Shown here piece by piece: positions 1 to 7,790 of a stretch of 31,165 nucleotides of DNA. Origin of the DNA: Oscillospiraceae bacterium (GTDB lineage Bacteria > Bacillota_A > Clostridia > Oscillospirales > Ruminococcaceae); NCBI GenBank assembly GCA_017829075.1, contig JAGAJA010000078.1, positions 1-31,165 of the forward strand, in the 5' to 3' direction. Made by a program: the position numbers and the translations under genes. The notes beneath the pieces are model-generated. The model was not told the origin of the DNA. It searched no databases and saw only the letters and a program-made list of their open reading frames with translations. The first letter of the stretch is position 1. Each line of letters begins with the position of its first letter.

Positions 1-82
1 CTACTTCCTTTTGTGCCAAAAGGAAGCGAAAAGCATTTTCCGCGCGAAGCGCGGAAGTCGCTGGCGGGCGTACCCGCCCAGC
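1..82. repeat. Hairpin-rich intergenic repeat fragment
   Basis: Three consecutive stem-loops are visible. The first is CTTCCTTTTG at 4-13 pairing with CAAAAGGAAG at 17-26. The second is TTCCGCGC at 38-45 with GCGCGGAA at 49-56. The third is a GC-rich stem at 60-82 with one bulge. Bases 4-32 match the reverse complement of the element near 11952-11980 at 28 of 29 positions, and the similarity continues into the second stem. This is therefore a second, inverted copy of a dispersed non-coding repeat. It may continue to the left of the window. No gene is seen in 1-146, and no convincing promoter for the downstream gene. Confidence 0.7.
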
Positions 83-146
83 AAATTCCAATTCATCTAA
101 CAGTTACTTCAAATCAACCCCAAAACCACCGCAAAGGAGCGTAGCC

Positions 147-1601
147 ATGATAACCGAACAAAACTGCACAATGCTGTGCGATTTCTACCAGCTAACAATG
201 GGCAACGGATATTTCCGGACGAAGCACGCTGACCGTATCGCCTATTTCGACGTGTTCTTCCGAAGAGTGCCGGACGGCGGCGGCTACGCGATATGCGCCG
301 GACTGGAGCAGGTTATCAATTACATTCAGGGGCTGCGCTTCACCGAGGAGGACATTCAGTACCTCCGCGGCAAGGGCATTTTCGGGGAGGATTTCCTCGA
401 ATATCTGCGTAATTTCAAATTCACCGGCGATATCTGGGCAGTACCGGAGGGAACTCCCGTATTCCCGTCAGAACCGCTTCTCACCGTCAGAGCGCCCGCA
501 ATTCAGGCGCAGCTTATCGAAACAATGCTGCTCCTTCTGATAAATCATCAGTCCCTTATCGCAACTAAGGCAAGCCGCATTGTCCGCGCCGCTCAGGGCA
601 GATCCATCTCTGAATTCGGCTCACGTCGGGCGCAGGGCGCAAGCGGCGCAGTCCTCGGCGCAAGAGCCGCGTATATCGGCGGCTGTGCCGGAACAGCTTG
701 TGTACTTGCAGACGAACTGTACGGAGTTCCCGCAACAGGAACTATGGCGCATAGCTGGGTGCAGATGTTCGACACCGAATTAGAAGCCTTTGAAAGCTAC
801 TGCCGCACCTACCCCGACAGCACCACGCTTCTGGTGGACACCTACAACGTGCTGAAAAGCGGCGTTCCCAACGCAATTAAAGCATTCGACAACGTACTGA
901 AGCCGCTTGGAAAACGTCCCAAAGGAATCCGCCTTGACTCCGGAGATATCGCCTACCTGTCGCGGGAAGCCCGCAGAATGCTGGACGAAGCCGGATATCC
1001 CGACTGCAAAATAGTGGCCTCTAACAGCCTTGACGAGCGGATAATCTCCGACCTTATCAGTCAGGGAGCCGCGATAGACCTGTTCGGCGTAGGAGAACGG
1101 CTCATCACCGCAAGCAGCGAGCCGGTTTTCGGCGGAGTTTACAAGCTTGCGGCGGTGGAGGAAAACGGCGTCATCACTCCGAAGATCAAGATATCCGAGA
1201 ATGTCACCAAGATAACCAACCCTCACTACAAGAAGCTGTACCGGCTTTACTCCAATAAAACCGGAAAGGCGATCGCCGACCAGCTTTGCGTTTATGATGA
1301 ACAGATAGACAACTCCCAGCCGCTGACGATATTCGACCCGGACTTCACATGGAAGAAGAAAACCATAACCGATTTCACCGCAAAGGAGCTGCAAGTGCCG
1401 GTATTCCGAAACGGAAAGCTTGTGTATAACTCCCCGAAGCTGGAGGATATCCGCAGCTACTGCGCACAGCAGCTCAACACCCTCTGGGAGGAGATACTGC
1501 GCTTTGAAAATCCGCATAATTATTACGTTGACCTGTCACAGAAGCTGTGGAACGTCAAGCATCAGCTTCTTGACGGCGAGGGCAGGGGGGAAAACAGTTG
1601 A
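147..1601 (+). CDS. pncB: Nicotinate phosphoribosyltransferase
   Basis: This cytosolic enzyme joins nicotinate to PRPP, with ATP hydrolysis, to give nicotinate mononucleotide, the entry step of the Preiss-Handler NAD salvage route. The 484-residue protein has the usual length for the Firmicutes form. The N-terminus has the family pattern CDFYQLTMGNGYF (residues 11-23). The core motif SISEFGSRRAQG lies at 153-164. GTMAHSW at 198-204 carries His202, which I take as the conserved catalytic (autophosphorylated) histidine. IRLDSGDIAYLS follows near residue 257. The ATG is preceded by AAAGGAG at 133-139. The stop codon overlaps the TTG start of the next gene, so the two are probably co-transcribed. 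Identification is by motif recognition and is firm. Confidence 0.95.
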   Translation: MITEQNCTMLCDFYQLTMGNGYFRTKHADRIAYFDVFFRRVPDGGGYAICAGLEQVINYIQGLRFTEEDIQYLRGKGIFGEDFLEYLRNFKFTGDIWAVPEGTPVFPSEPLLTVRAPAIQAQLIETMLLLLINHQSLIATKASRIVRAAQGRSISEFGSRRAQGASGAVLGARAAYIGGCAGTACVLADELYGVPATGTMAHSWVQMFDTELEAFESYCRTYPDSTTLLVDTYNVLKSGVPNAIKAFDNVLKPLGKRPKGIRLDSGDIAYLSREARRMLDEAGYPDCKIVASNSLDERIISDLISQGAAIDLFGVGERLITASSEPVFGGVYKLAAVEENGVITPKIKISENVTKITNPHYKKLYRLYSNKTGKAIADQLCVYDEQIDNSQPLTIFDPDFTWKKKTITDFTAKELQVPVFRNGKLVYNSPKLEDIRSYCAQQLNTLWEEILRFENPHNYYVDLSQKLWNVKHQLLDGEGRGENS

Positions 1602-2893
1602 CTCTGTACGACGCAGTTAAGGACTTCGGGCCGAAAGTAACGCTTAACTACCGGGAAACCCGCTACTGCGGCTTTGCCGCTCCGGAGGAAACTATCGGAG
1701 TAATAGACGTTTCTCCTGCGGGGGACGGCAGCCGCGGCATTGCCTTTCTCACCGACAGAATGATAGTAAAACTGAGCGAAAACGCGCAGCAGGCTTACTA
1801 TTCCGATATCCGGGTAATGGAGATACTGCCGAGCTATGAAACGCCCTTTGAGGACGAGCTTGTAATAGGCGCGCCCTCCGGAGAAATACGCATTTCCGAC
1901 TGCTCCCTGAATAAATTCTTCCTGCGGCAGCTTATCAGCAACATCAGCCGCATGAGCAACACTATGAAAGAAAGCGACCGAGAGGCCTTGTCCGAACAGC
2001 TTACCGCAGAGGCGCTGAGTTACTATTCAGAAGCCCTTTCCGCGCCGAAACAGGTTCAGCCCGCAGAGCGAGTTCCTGAGGCCGCGGCAGCAGTTCAGGA
2101 GATCGCCGCTGCGAAAAAGGCGGCGCTTGCAGCACAGCCGAACAGCCCCATAGAAATAACCGAGGAAAAAATCGAGTGGATAAGCGGAAAGCGCCCGCTC
2201 AAGCCACCGGAGAAAGTTACGGAGCCTGCCGCGCCGGAGACTTCCCCCGCTGCCCCGGACGAGGACATCACCGACATGACCCACGAGCAGACGATGAGCT
2301 ATCTGCTGGACTCTATCGCTGAAATAAACTCAGAACCGGAGGATCAAACCCCGCCAAATGAAAGCGCTCCGCAGCCAGAAGCGGAGATCCCAGTAACTGT
2401 ACCGGAAACCGTCCCGGCTATTGCAGAAGTGAGATCCGCGGAAGCCCCCGCCCCAGAAGCTATCCCACAGCCCAAAGCCTCCCCCTTTACCATTGAGCCG
2501 GAAAGCCCGGATATCTACATACAGGCAAGCCGAAAGATACGGGAGTTATGCGAGGACGGCAGGCTCTCTATGGAGCAGGTCAATTCAACGGTCAAGGAGC
2601 AGCTAGTCCCTGCTTCGGAGCTTTACTCCAGCCTTGATATTGAGAATTCCCCATTACCCTCGGCGGTGAAACAACGCGCGCTCCGGCTCTCCTCCGCAGC
2701 GGACAGGCTTCCGGAGTATTTCCCGCTGGGAGAGGATATAGCCGCGCGGGTGATGTTCTTTATGCTATATCAAATGCTGTCCTACACCGACAGGATAGTG
2801 CAGTCGGACGAAACCAAGCAGAGCCTGAATTACTTCTTTGTCCGCTTCGGCGCGGCGGGAATGATACTTTCCATGCTTGACACTGACAACTGA
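1598..2893 (+). CDS. Uncharacterised 431-residue protein with Pro/Ala/Glu-rich linker
   Basis: I do not recognise this protein. It starts at a TTG that overlaps the pncB stop codon by four bases. A strong GGGGGG-containing ribosome binding site ends seven bases upstream, so the TTG start is credible and translation is probably coupled to pncB. Residues 1-115 look like a small beta-rich domain, possibly PH-like (for example AFLTDRMIVKL near 49-59). Residues about 150-305 are rich in Pro, Ala and Glu, of low complexity and probably disordered. Residues about 305-431 are helical with a conserved look (YIQASRKIRELCEDGRLS). There is no signal peptide or clear membrane segment, so a cytosolic two-domain protein with a flexible linker is likely. 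Its function is unknown. Confidence 0.75.
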   Translation: MTLYDAVKDFGPKVTLNYRETRYCGFAAPEETIGVIDVSPAGDGSRGIAFLTDRMIVKLSENAQQAYYSDIRVMEILPSYETPFEDELVIGAPSGEIRISDCSLNKFFLRQLISNISRMSNTMKESDREALSEQLTAEALSYYSEALSAPKQVQPAERVPEAAAAVQEIAAAKKAALAAQPNSPIEITEEKIEWISGKRPLKPPEKVTEPAAPETSPAAPDEDITDMTHEQTMSYLLDSIAEINSEPEDQTPPNESAPQPEAEIPVTVPETVPAIAEVRSAEAPAPEAIPQPKASPFTIEPESPDIYIQASRKIRELCEDGRLSMEQVNSTVKEQLVPASELYSSLDIENSPLPSAVKQRALRLSSAADRLPEYFPLGEDIAARVMFFMLYQMLSYTDRIVQSDETKQSLNYFFVRFGAAGMILSMLDTDN

Positions 2894-2948
2894 CATATGT
2901 CTGGCGTGTGGCAAAGCAGTAATTCAGACGCCGATTTAATCAATATTT

Positions 2949-2975
2949 TATCCCCCGGATCACCTCCGGGGGATA
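2949..2975 (+). terminator. Stem-loop terminator after the pncB unit
   Basis: An 11-bp perfect stem, TATCCCCCGGA with TCCGGGGGATA, closes a 5-base loop 56 bases after the stop codon of the upstream gene. Only a short run of three T follows, so termination strength is uncertain. It lies between convergent genes, where terminators are expected. Confidence 0.6.
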
Positions 2976-2992
2976 TTTCCTGCCATGCTGAA

Positions 2993-3029
2993 TAAAAAAT
3001 CCGCCCCTGAACCTCTGTCAGTGGCGGAT
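2993..3029 (-). terminator. Rho-independent terminator of the flagellar operon
   Basis: Read on the minus strand, ATCCGCC pairs with GGCGGAT. An inner CTGA/TCAG pairing sits across one mismatch, and a T6 tract follows directly. It lies just after the last flagellar gene (stop at 3036) and is a good terminator for the whole operon. Confidence 0.8.
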
Positions 3030-3035
3030 CTGTAA

Positions 3036-3521
3036 TTATAGGTTTTTGTTGAGCGACTGACCGGTTGCCCTGCCGACAACGGCGCTGTTGTAATAACCGA
3101 TCTTCTGCCTTGTCTGCTTAAGCTGCTCCAGCTCCTTGCGGGAATCAATGTGCTGATTCTTGAACTGACCGGAGATCACCTTGTCCTTATCGACAATTCT
3201 CTGCTTTATCACCGTAATATTGCGCTGCATAAGCTGGATCTTCTTGTGTTCCTCGTCCAGCGGTGTGCTGACATAGCTGCCGTGGACAAGTGTCTTGAGA
3301 AGTATCCTCTCGTCATTCATCTCCAGCTCGATAACCTCGTCAAGCTGCTGTTTAAGCTCCTCCAGCCTGCCGATAAGCTCATTTCTGGCAAACAGCGCCT
3401 GCTGAAGCACCTCAAGATCCGCGTTACTCATGGTGTCAGTCTGCTTTTCGTATTCCTGGAGAACCTCGTAAATCTGTCTGAGCAGCTCGGTCACTCCCTC
3501 ACAGCCTCTCAATTCAGCCAT
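3036..3521 (-). CDS. Putative FliT-position flagellar chaperone
   Basis: This 161-residue, highly charged protein is predicted to be almost all helical. Long heptad-like Leu/Ile spacing runs from about residue 10 to 140, and there is no signal peptide or membrane segment. It is the last gene of the flagellar operon, 18 bases after fliS, which is where FliT-type export chaperones sit in Bacillus and Clostridium. It is longer than the roughly 110-residue FliT proteins and I see no diagnostic FliT motif, so the role (cytosolic chaperone for FliD or another export substrate) is inferred from position and shape. The ATG is preceded by GGGGGTG with a 5-base spacer. Confidence 0.5.
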   Translation of the reverse strand: MAELRGCEGVTELLRQIYEVLQEYEKQTDTMSNADLEVLQQALFARNELIGRLEELKQQLDEVIELEMNDERILLKTLVHGSYVSTPLDEEHKKIQLMQRNITVIKQRIVDKDKVISGQFKNQHIDSRKELEQLKQTRQKIGYYNSAVVGRATGQSLNKNL

Positions 3522-3539
3522 AGTAACACCCCCTTGCGA

Positions 3540-3944
3540 TCATTTCTTATTCGCTTTCTCCTGAGCCTCGATCTCTTCCTTTGTCATCTGGCTTATCTGG
3601 GTGAAAGCGTCGCGCAGCTCCGCTATCATCGGAATTATCTTCTTGATCTCGGTCGCGTCCTTGTGGATATTCGCCTTTTCGGCTGTCCTCTGGAAGAAAT
3701 CATAAAGCTGATCAAGATTGCTGGAGATCGGAATGCTCATATCAAGAGCGCCGCGCAAAGCCCCCAGAAGCTCCTGCGCCTTGATAAGGGAATTGTGCGC
3801 CTTTTTTACGTCCTTTGTGTCCTCAATAGCGTTCACTGCGATCGCAAGCTGGCGCTCAGTCTCGCTGTAAAGCTTAATTACCACCTCGACCGGGGTCATT
3901 GTAGTAACGGACTGCTTTTTATATGCGGAATAGGGATTTGACAT
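3540..3944 (-). CDS. fliS: Flagellar secretion chaperone FliS
   Basis: FliS is the cytosolic chaperone that binds the C-terminus of flagellin before export and prevents its early polymerisation. The 134-residue protein has the family start, NPYSAYKKQSVTTMTPVE at residues 3-20, then VIKLYSETERQL. An all-helical body carries the usual two-residue-repeat AHNSLIKAQELLGALRGAL region near 49-67. The length is normal. It lies 27 bases downstream of fliD on the same strand. FliS also antagonises FliW in Bacillus, so it connects with the fliW-csrA pair in this operon. The ribosome binding site is weak (GAGAG), suggesting coupling to upstream translation. Confidence 0.93.
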   Translation of the reverse strand: MSNPYSAYKKQSVTTMTPVEVVIKLYSETERQLAIAVNAIEDTKDVKKAHNSLIKAQELLGALRGALDMSIPISSNLDQLYDFFQRTAEKANIHKDATEIKKIIPMIAELRDAFTQISQMTKEEIEAQEKANKK

Positions 3945-3971
3945 AATCTCTCGCCCTCTGTTCTGTTAATA

Positions 3972-6383
3972 TTAATACGAGCTTGTGCCGAGATACTGGG
4001 AAATATAGCTGGTCTGGCTGTTGAGATCAGACATCGCGGTCTCCATGTTGGTGAATACTGACCACCAGTATTCTTCCTTGTCATCGTATCTGCTCTGCAG
4101 CTCCTTGATGCGATCCTGTATCCTCGTCATCTGCTTGTAGATGTAGCTGTCGGTGGTGACGGAGCTGTTTGCCTTGCCCGCTTTCTGAACCAGAGTACCT
4201 CTGTTGTTCGCCGAACCGCTGCTCTTTACAGCGCTGTCCATAACCTTGTTCAGCTTGGACATGATGCCGTTTTCAGAGTCCGTGAACAGCTTTACGATCG
4301 CGTCGGAGTTCTGCTCGAAAGCCTTATTAAGAGCGTCCTCGTCTATTTCAAGCTTGCCGTGCTCCGACCAGTCGTCAGAGGTTTTGATACCCATGTTGTA
4401 AATTCCGAACTTGGAACCATCGTCAAGGGTAACACTGTTGTAAAGCACAGAGCGAAGCTGGCTCATAATTCTGGACACGGTAGAGTCGTTGTAGAGAACA
4501 CCCTGCTTTGCAGAGTCCTCCCACTTCTTGATCTCTTCCTCGGACATATCTTCCTTTTCTGCGTCAGTCAGCGGCTCGTATCTGTTGCCCTTGGAGTCCT
4601 CCGCAGGAGCTTTGCCGATATAACCGTAAACATCGTCGATAAGCTTGTTATAGTCCTCAACGAAGCTCTTTATTGTATCCTTTACAGAATCGCTGTCCTT
4701 GGTAATATTGACAGTATAGGTTTCACCTATCGCCATGTTATCATTGAAAGTGAATGTGGTGCCGTCCATGGTATAGGAATTGTCGTTCAGATAGATCTCC
4801 TGACCGTTCAGCTCGAAGATCGCGTTCTGTCCCTGTACAAAGCCCACAGTGCCGTTTTCATCTGTAAGACCCAGACCCCTTGCAAAATCACTGTCGGAAA
4901 TATCCACCTTGCCTGCTCCGCCCATTTCATTGGCCTCAATGGTGAAGCTGTTGGTAAGGGAGGAATAGGACATGGTGACGCCCGCGCCGGACTTGTTCAC
5001 CGCATTGATAAGCGAAGAAACCGTAGCGTTCTTATCAACAGAGATCTCCTCTCCGTTGATCGTTATGGAATAGCCACCGTCGGAATTGTTCGGCTCTAAT
5101 CCGAGGGCAGCAAGCGTGGTGTTCGATGTAGCCTTGTTGGAGGAAGTCGCCTTTGTAAGTCCCAGCGTACCGCCGTCCACAGAGGTCATTGAGAACTCAG
5201 CAGTATTTCCGCTGTCGTCCGTAGCGGTGATATAAGAGCCGCTCATTGTAAAGGTGTAGCCGTCAACGCCGTTAAGGGCTTTCATGATAGCCGCCTGATT
5301 CTTGTCCTTTGCCGCCTGCTCGCTGGTGTAGGTGAAGCTTTCAAGCTGGGTAGAGGTGACAGTCGCACCTGCGGAAAGATTGTACTGCTTACGGTATGCA
5401 GCAGCCTTCAGCTCATTATATTCATCAAGGATATCTTTGTTGCCGGAGAGATTTCTGCTGTCGTAATATGTAGTGGAAACACCCTCAAAGCTGAGCTGAG
5501 TAGACTTGCCGCCTATCTCGACAACAAAGGTGTTTGTGCCGGTTACAACGCTTCCGGTGGATATTGCGACCCTTTCCGCCGGCTGAGCCAGACCGAAGTT
5601 GCCCTTGTTCTCGGTGACGGAAACCGTTGCGTTTCCTCCGACCTTGAAGCCTACCTTTCCGTCAGCGCCCATCTCTGCCTGTAAGAACCACTCGTTTCCG
5701 GCAGCGTCAGTCGCACCCTTTACGTCCGATCCGGTCTTTCCGGAATATCCGAATCCTTCCTGAAGCTTTGTGTTGAGAGCGTCAACTATGCCGGATTTCA
5801 GCGCGTCCATATCCACAACGTTCCCGTCCACATCAAGCGCAGCGTCCGCCGAAAACTCAATAGTTTTCTTAACGCTGCCAACCTGAACATCAAGCGCGAA
5901 CTCAAATGTCTTTGTCTGGCTTCCGTCATCTGCGGTAGTCACCTTGCTGGGCGCGGAGGCAATAGCCTTGTCAAGATCCAGCGCGAAATTATTCATAGCC
6001 AGCGCCTTGCCCTCTGCCTTGGAGGAGGTAGCAAGCTGATTGAGCTTCACCTTATAGCTTCCCGCGGAAGAACTGGAGGTGGTGGACACAGAAAGTCCGG
6101 CGATATCGGCGCCGTTTGTTGCCGTAACCGCAGACTTATACTTGTTGAAAGTGGACGGGCTCATGAGGTAAGTATCCCTCTTGAGCACGTCAAAGTACTT
6201 GTTCTTGAAATCAGTTATCTTGGCGGTGATATCCTGATATGCCTCCTGCTGCCACGAAAGCTTGGTAAGCTTCTTGCTCTGGTTGTCTATTCTCGTCTGA
6301 TAGGACGAAAGAAGCTGCTCAACCATAGCCTCCGTATCAAATCCGGAGGTAAGACCACCAAGTCTTATGTTATCTACTGCCAT
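3972..6383 (-). CDS. fliD: Flagellar filament cap protein FliD (enlarged)
   Basis: FliD forms the cap at the filament tip that guides flagellin assembly outside the cell. The N-terminus IRLGGLTSGFDTEAMVEQLL (residues 6-25) and the helical C-terminus ending SQTSYISQYLGTSSY are typical of the family. A flagellin_IN-type segment (EISVDKNATVSSLINAVNKS) lies at 446-465. The stretch YEPLTDAEKEDMSEEEIKKW at 602-621 is a pattern common in clostridial FliD. At 803 residues it is about 300 longer than the Bacillus protein. The excess is Ser/Thr/Gly-rich sequence at about 130-440, presumably extra exposed domains. The AGGAGG ribosome binding site lies inside the 3' end of csrA, and only one base separates the csrA stop from the ATG, so translation is coupled. 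Confidence 0.93.
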   Translation of the reverse strand: MAVDNIRLGGLTSGFDTEAMVEQLLSSYQTRIDNQSKKLTKLSWQQEAYQDITAKITDFKNKYFDVLKRDTYLMSPSTFNKYKSAVTATNGADIAGLSVSTTSSSSAGSYKVKLNQLATSSKAEGKALAMNNFALDLDKAIASAPSKVTTADDGSQTKTFEFALDVQVGSVKKTIEFSADAALDVDGNVVDMDALKSGIVDALNTKLQEGFGYSGKTGSDVKGATDAAGNEWFLQAEMGADGKVGFKVGGNATVSVTENKGNFGLAQPAERVAISTGSVVTGTNTFVVEIGGKSTQLSFEGVSTTYYDSRNLSGNKDILDEYNELKAAAYRKQYNLSAGATVTSTQLESFTYTSEQAAKDKNQAAIMKALNGVDGYTFTMSGSYITATDDSGNTAEFSMTSVDGGTLGLTKATSSNKATSNTTLAALGLEPNNSDGGYSITINGEEISVDKNATVSSLINAVNKSGAGVTMSYSSLTNSFTIEANEMGGAGKVDISDSDFARGLGLTDENGTVGFVQGQNAIFELNGQEIYLNDNSYTMDGTTFTFNDNMAIGETYTVNITKDSDSVKDTIKSFVEDYNKLIDDVYGYIGKAPAEDSKGNRYEPLTDAEKEDMSEEEIKKWEDSAKQGVLYNDSTVSRIMSQLRSVLYNSVTLDDGSKFGIYNMGIKTSDDWSEHGKLEIDEDALNKAFEQNSDAIVKLFTDSENGIMSKLNKVMDSAVKSSGSANNRGTLVQKAGKANSSVTTDSYIYKQMTRIQDRIKELQSRYDDKEEYWWSVFTNMETAMSDLNSQTSYISQYLGTSSY

Positions 6384-6384
6384 G

Positions 6385-6618
6385 TCAATTCTCCTCCTGC
6401 TTATGCTGTTTCAGAAGATCCGCTATCGCGTTTCCGGAGATATGAGCAGCCTGCTCGTTGGTCTGCCGTGCGTCCTTAAGCTCGCTTCTGATTATCTTAA
6501 CTTCTTTCGGCGCGTTGATGCCTATTTTCACCTTGTCCTTGCCGATTTCCAGAACGGTGATCTCTATGTTGTCCGAAATGATCAGGCTCTCGTCCTGCTT
6601 TCTGGTAACTACAAGCAT
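6385..6618 (-). CDS. csrA: Carbon storage / flagellin translation regulator CsrA
   Basis: CsrA is a small dimeric RNA-binding protein that blocks ribosome binding at GGA-containing leaders. In Firmicutes its known target is the flagellin (hag) mRNA. The 77-residue protein starts with MLVVTRKQDESLIISDNIEI and continues with KVKIGINAPKEVKIIRSEL, the standard beta-strand core with the conserved GINAPKEV motif. The C-terminal tail after residue 50 is longer and more charged than in Escherichia coli CsrA. It follows fliW by two bases, and its GGAGG site overlaps the end of fliW. This is the usual fliW-csrA pair in which FliW sequesters CsrA. No flagellin gene is in the window. Confidence 0.96.
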   Translation of the reverse strand: MLVVTRKQDESLIISDNIEITVLEIGKDKVKIGINAPKEVKIIRSELKDARQTNEQAAHISGNAIADLLKQHKQEEN

Positions 6619-6620
6619 TT

Positions 6621-7055
6621 TCAGACCTCCTCATAAACCGGAGCCTTGAATTCATAATGCTCCGCAAGGATAATCTGAGCCGCGATTCGCTCCTTGGTGT
6701 TCACAACGATCGGACAGCGCAGGTTTATCGTGGTCTTTTTGTAGTCCTCCGGGACTATTGCCACGGCAAGACACCTGTACGGCGAGCTTTCGTTGATCCT
6801 GAGAAGCTGCTGCTCCTCGTCGGATATCTCGAACTTGTAGTCGTCGTATATCTCCATTGGATCGTAAACCACGAAGCAAGGCTCCTTGTTGTCAACGCAC
6901 TGCAGCCACATCGGGAACACACCGTCCCCAAGCGGGCTGAGCAGCGCATACTGCTTCGCGTCCTCAAAGCCGATTATTCCCTCCGGGAAACTGATGATCT
7001 TGCTTTCTTCGATCTCCTGCTCTCCGAAATCTCTGGTCAATATCTTCATAGGCAT
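6621..7055 (-). CDS. fliW: Flagellar assembly factor FliW
   Basis: FliW binds flagellin or CsrA and so couples flagellin export to flagellin translation. The family pattern ISFPEGIIGFEDAKQYALL follows the N-terminus, and later come WLQCVDNKEPCFVV and the closing LAEHYEFKAPVYEEV. I place the start at the ATG at 7055, six bases after AAAGGA, giving 144 residues, close to the 143 of Bacillus FliW. The ATG at 7049 is also possible. An upstream in-frame ATG at 7091 would overlap the preceding gene and has no ribosome site. It sits between the YviE-type gene and csrA as in Bacillus. Confidence 0.93.
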   Translation of the reverse strand: MPMKILTRDFGEQEIEESKIISFPEGIIGFEDAKQYALLSPLGDGVFPMWLQCVDNKEPCFVVYDPMEIYDDYKFEISDEEQQLLRINESSPYRCLAVAIVPEDYKKTTINLRCPIVVNTKERIAAQIILAEHYEFKAPVYEEV

Positions 7056-7074
7056 TAACGTCCTTTCAAACAGA

Positions 7075-7695
7075 TCAGCCCTTGACATCAAGCACAGGCG
7101 GTTTATAATTCGGATCTGCGCTTGCCGGGAAGTAGATAGGGCCGCCGGTATATTCTATTTCTACTCTGGGTCTGTCCCTTACGATCAGCTCCACGCTGCC
7201 CGGAATGAACTCCATGGGAAGCTGGGTCATAACGTCCCAGTCAATATCCTGCTCGCCCATCTGGTAGTCTATGCTGAGGGTGCCGCCATCAAATGTGATA
7301 TCCGCGCCCTCTTTAGGCAGGAACTCCATAATGGTCTCAACGGTTGCTCCGGCTCTCGCGTTCTGAATAGCGATCTCCGACGGGGACATTCCCCTTGCGA
7401 GCATGTTTCCCTCCGAAGCCACCCTTGCCGTGCCCTGAAAAGCGAGTGAGAAGCCCTCCTGCGCTTTCTGACTGAGCATATCTCCGTCGGTCATGTTGCC
7501 GTATCCAAGGCTCTTTCTGGCCTCGTAGGTGTCGATGTTTACCTTTATCGGGTCGGCCTTCATGACATAGCCGCCCTCTGAATTGGTGATCTTTACCTTT
7601 GGCTGTCTGTCCTCCGGATATTCATACTTGGCATTAGTCACCTTGATCTCAATTGAGATAGGTATAGTGGTAATCTGTAATAAATTGCTGTCCAT
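7075..7695 (-). CDS. YviE-type (DUF6470-like) protein of the flagellar operon
   Basis: This 206-residue protein has no signal peptide or membrane span. It is found between flgL and fliW, exactly where yviE lies in Bacillus. Its start, LLQITTIPISIEIKVTNAKY, fits the family: an N-terminal strand, then a Pro-rich middle. A C-terminal beta region carries GSVELIVRDRPRVEIEYTGG near 170-189. The function of the family is not established, though its fixed position suggests a role in flagellar assembly. The ATG at 7695 is chosen because GGAGG lies eight bases upstream; a GTG three codons earlier overlaps that site. Confidence 0.75.
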   Translation of the reverse strand: MDSNLLQITTIPISIEIKVTNAKYEYPEDRQPKVKITNSEGGYVMKADPIKVNIDTYEARKSLGYGNMTDGDMLSQKAQEGFSLAFQGTARVASEGNMLARGMSPSEIAIQNARAGATVETIMEFLPKEGADITFDGGTLSIDYQMGEQDIDWDVMTQLPMEFIPGSVELIVRDRPRVEIEYTGGPIYFPASADPNYKPPVLDVKG

Positions 7696-7749
7696 TTCCA
7701 ACACCTCCGTTTGTCTGAAACCTGCTTATATGCGCCGGCTTCCCTGCCT

Positions 7750-7767
7750 TGCCGCGACGCCGCGGCA
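7750..7767 (-). other. Intercistronic GC hairpin between flgL and the YviE-type gene
   Basis: A 7-bp stem, TGCCGCG with CGCGGCA on the minus strand, closes a 4-base loop within the 95-base gap after flgL. No T-run follows, so it is not a full terminator. It may protect or mark an mRNA processing end, or weakly reduce downstream expression. Confidence 0.4.
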
Positions 7768-7790
7768 GCGCCAATTTACCATACCAATAA

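Noticed and set aside
780..1517. Long minus-strand open frame of 245 codons inside pncB
   Set aside because: It is antisense to a firmly identified gene, matches no known family and has no ribosome site; codon structure follows pncB.
3150..3941. 263-codon plus-strand open frame opposite fliS and the FliT-position gene
   Set aside because: It spans two minus-strand genes and their gap and has Leu/His/Arg-rich shadow composition.
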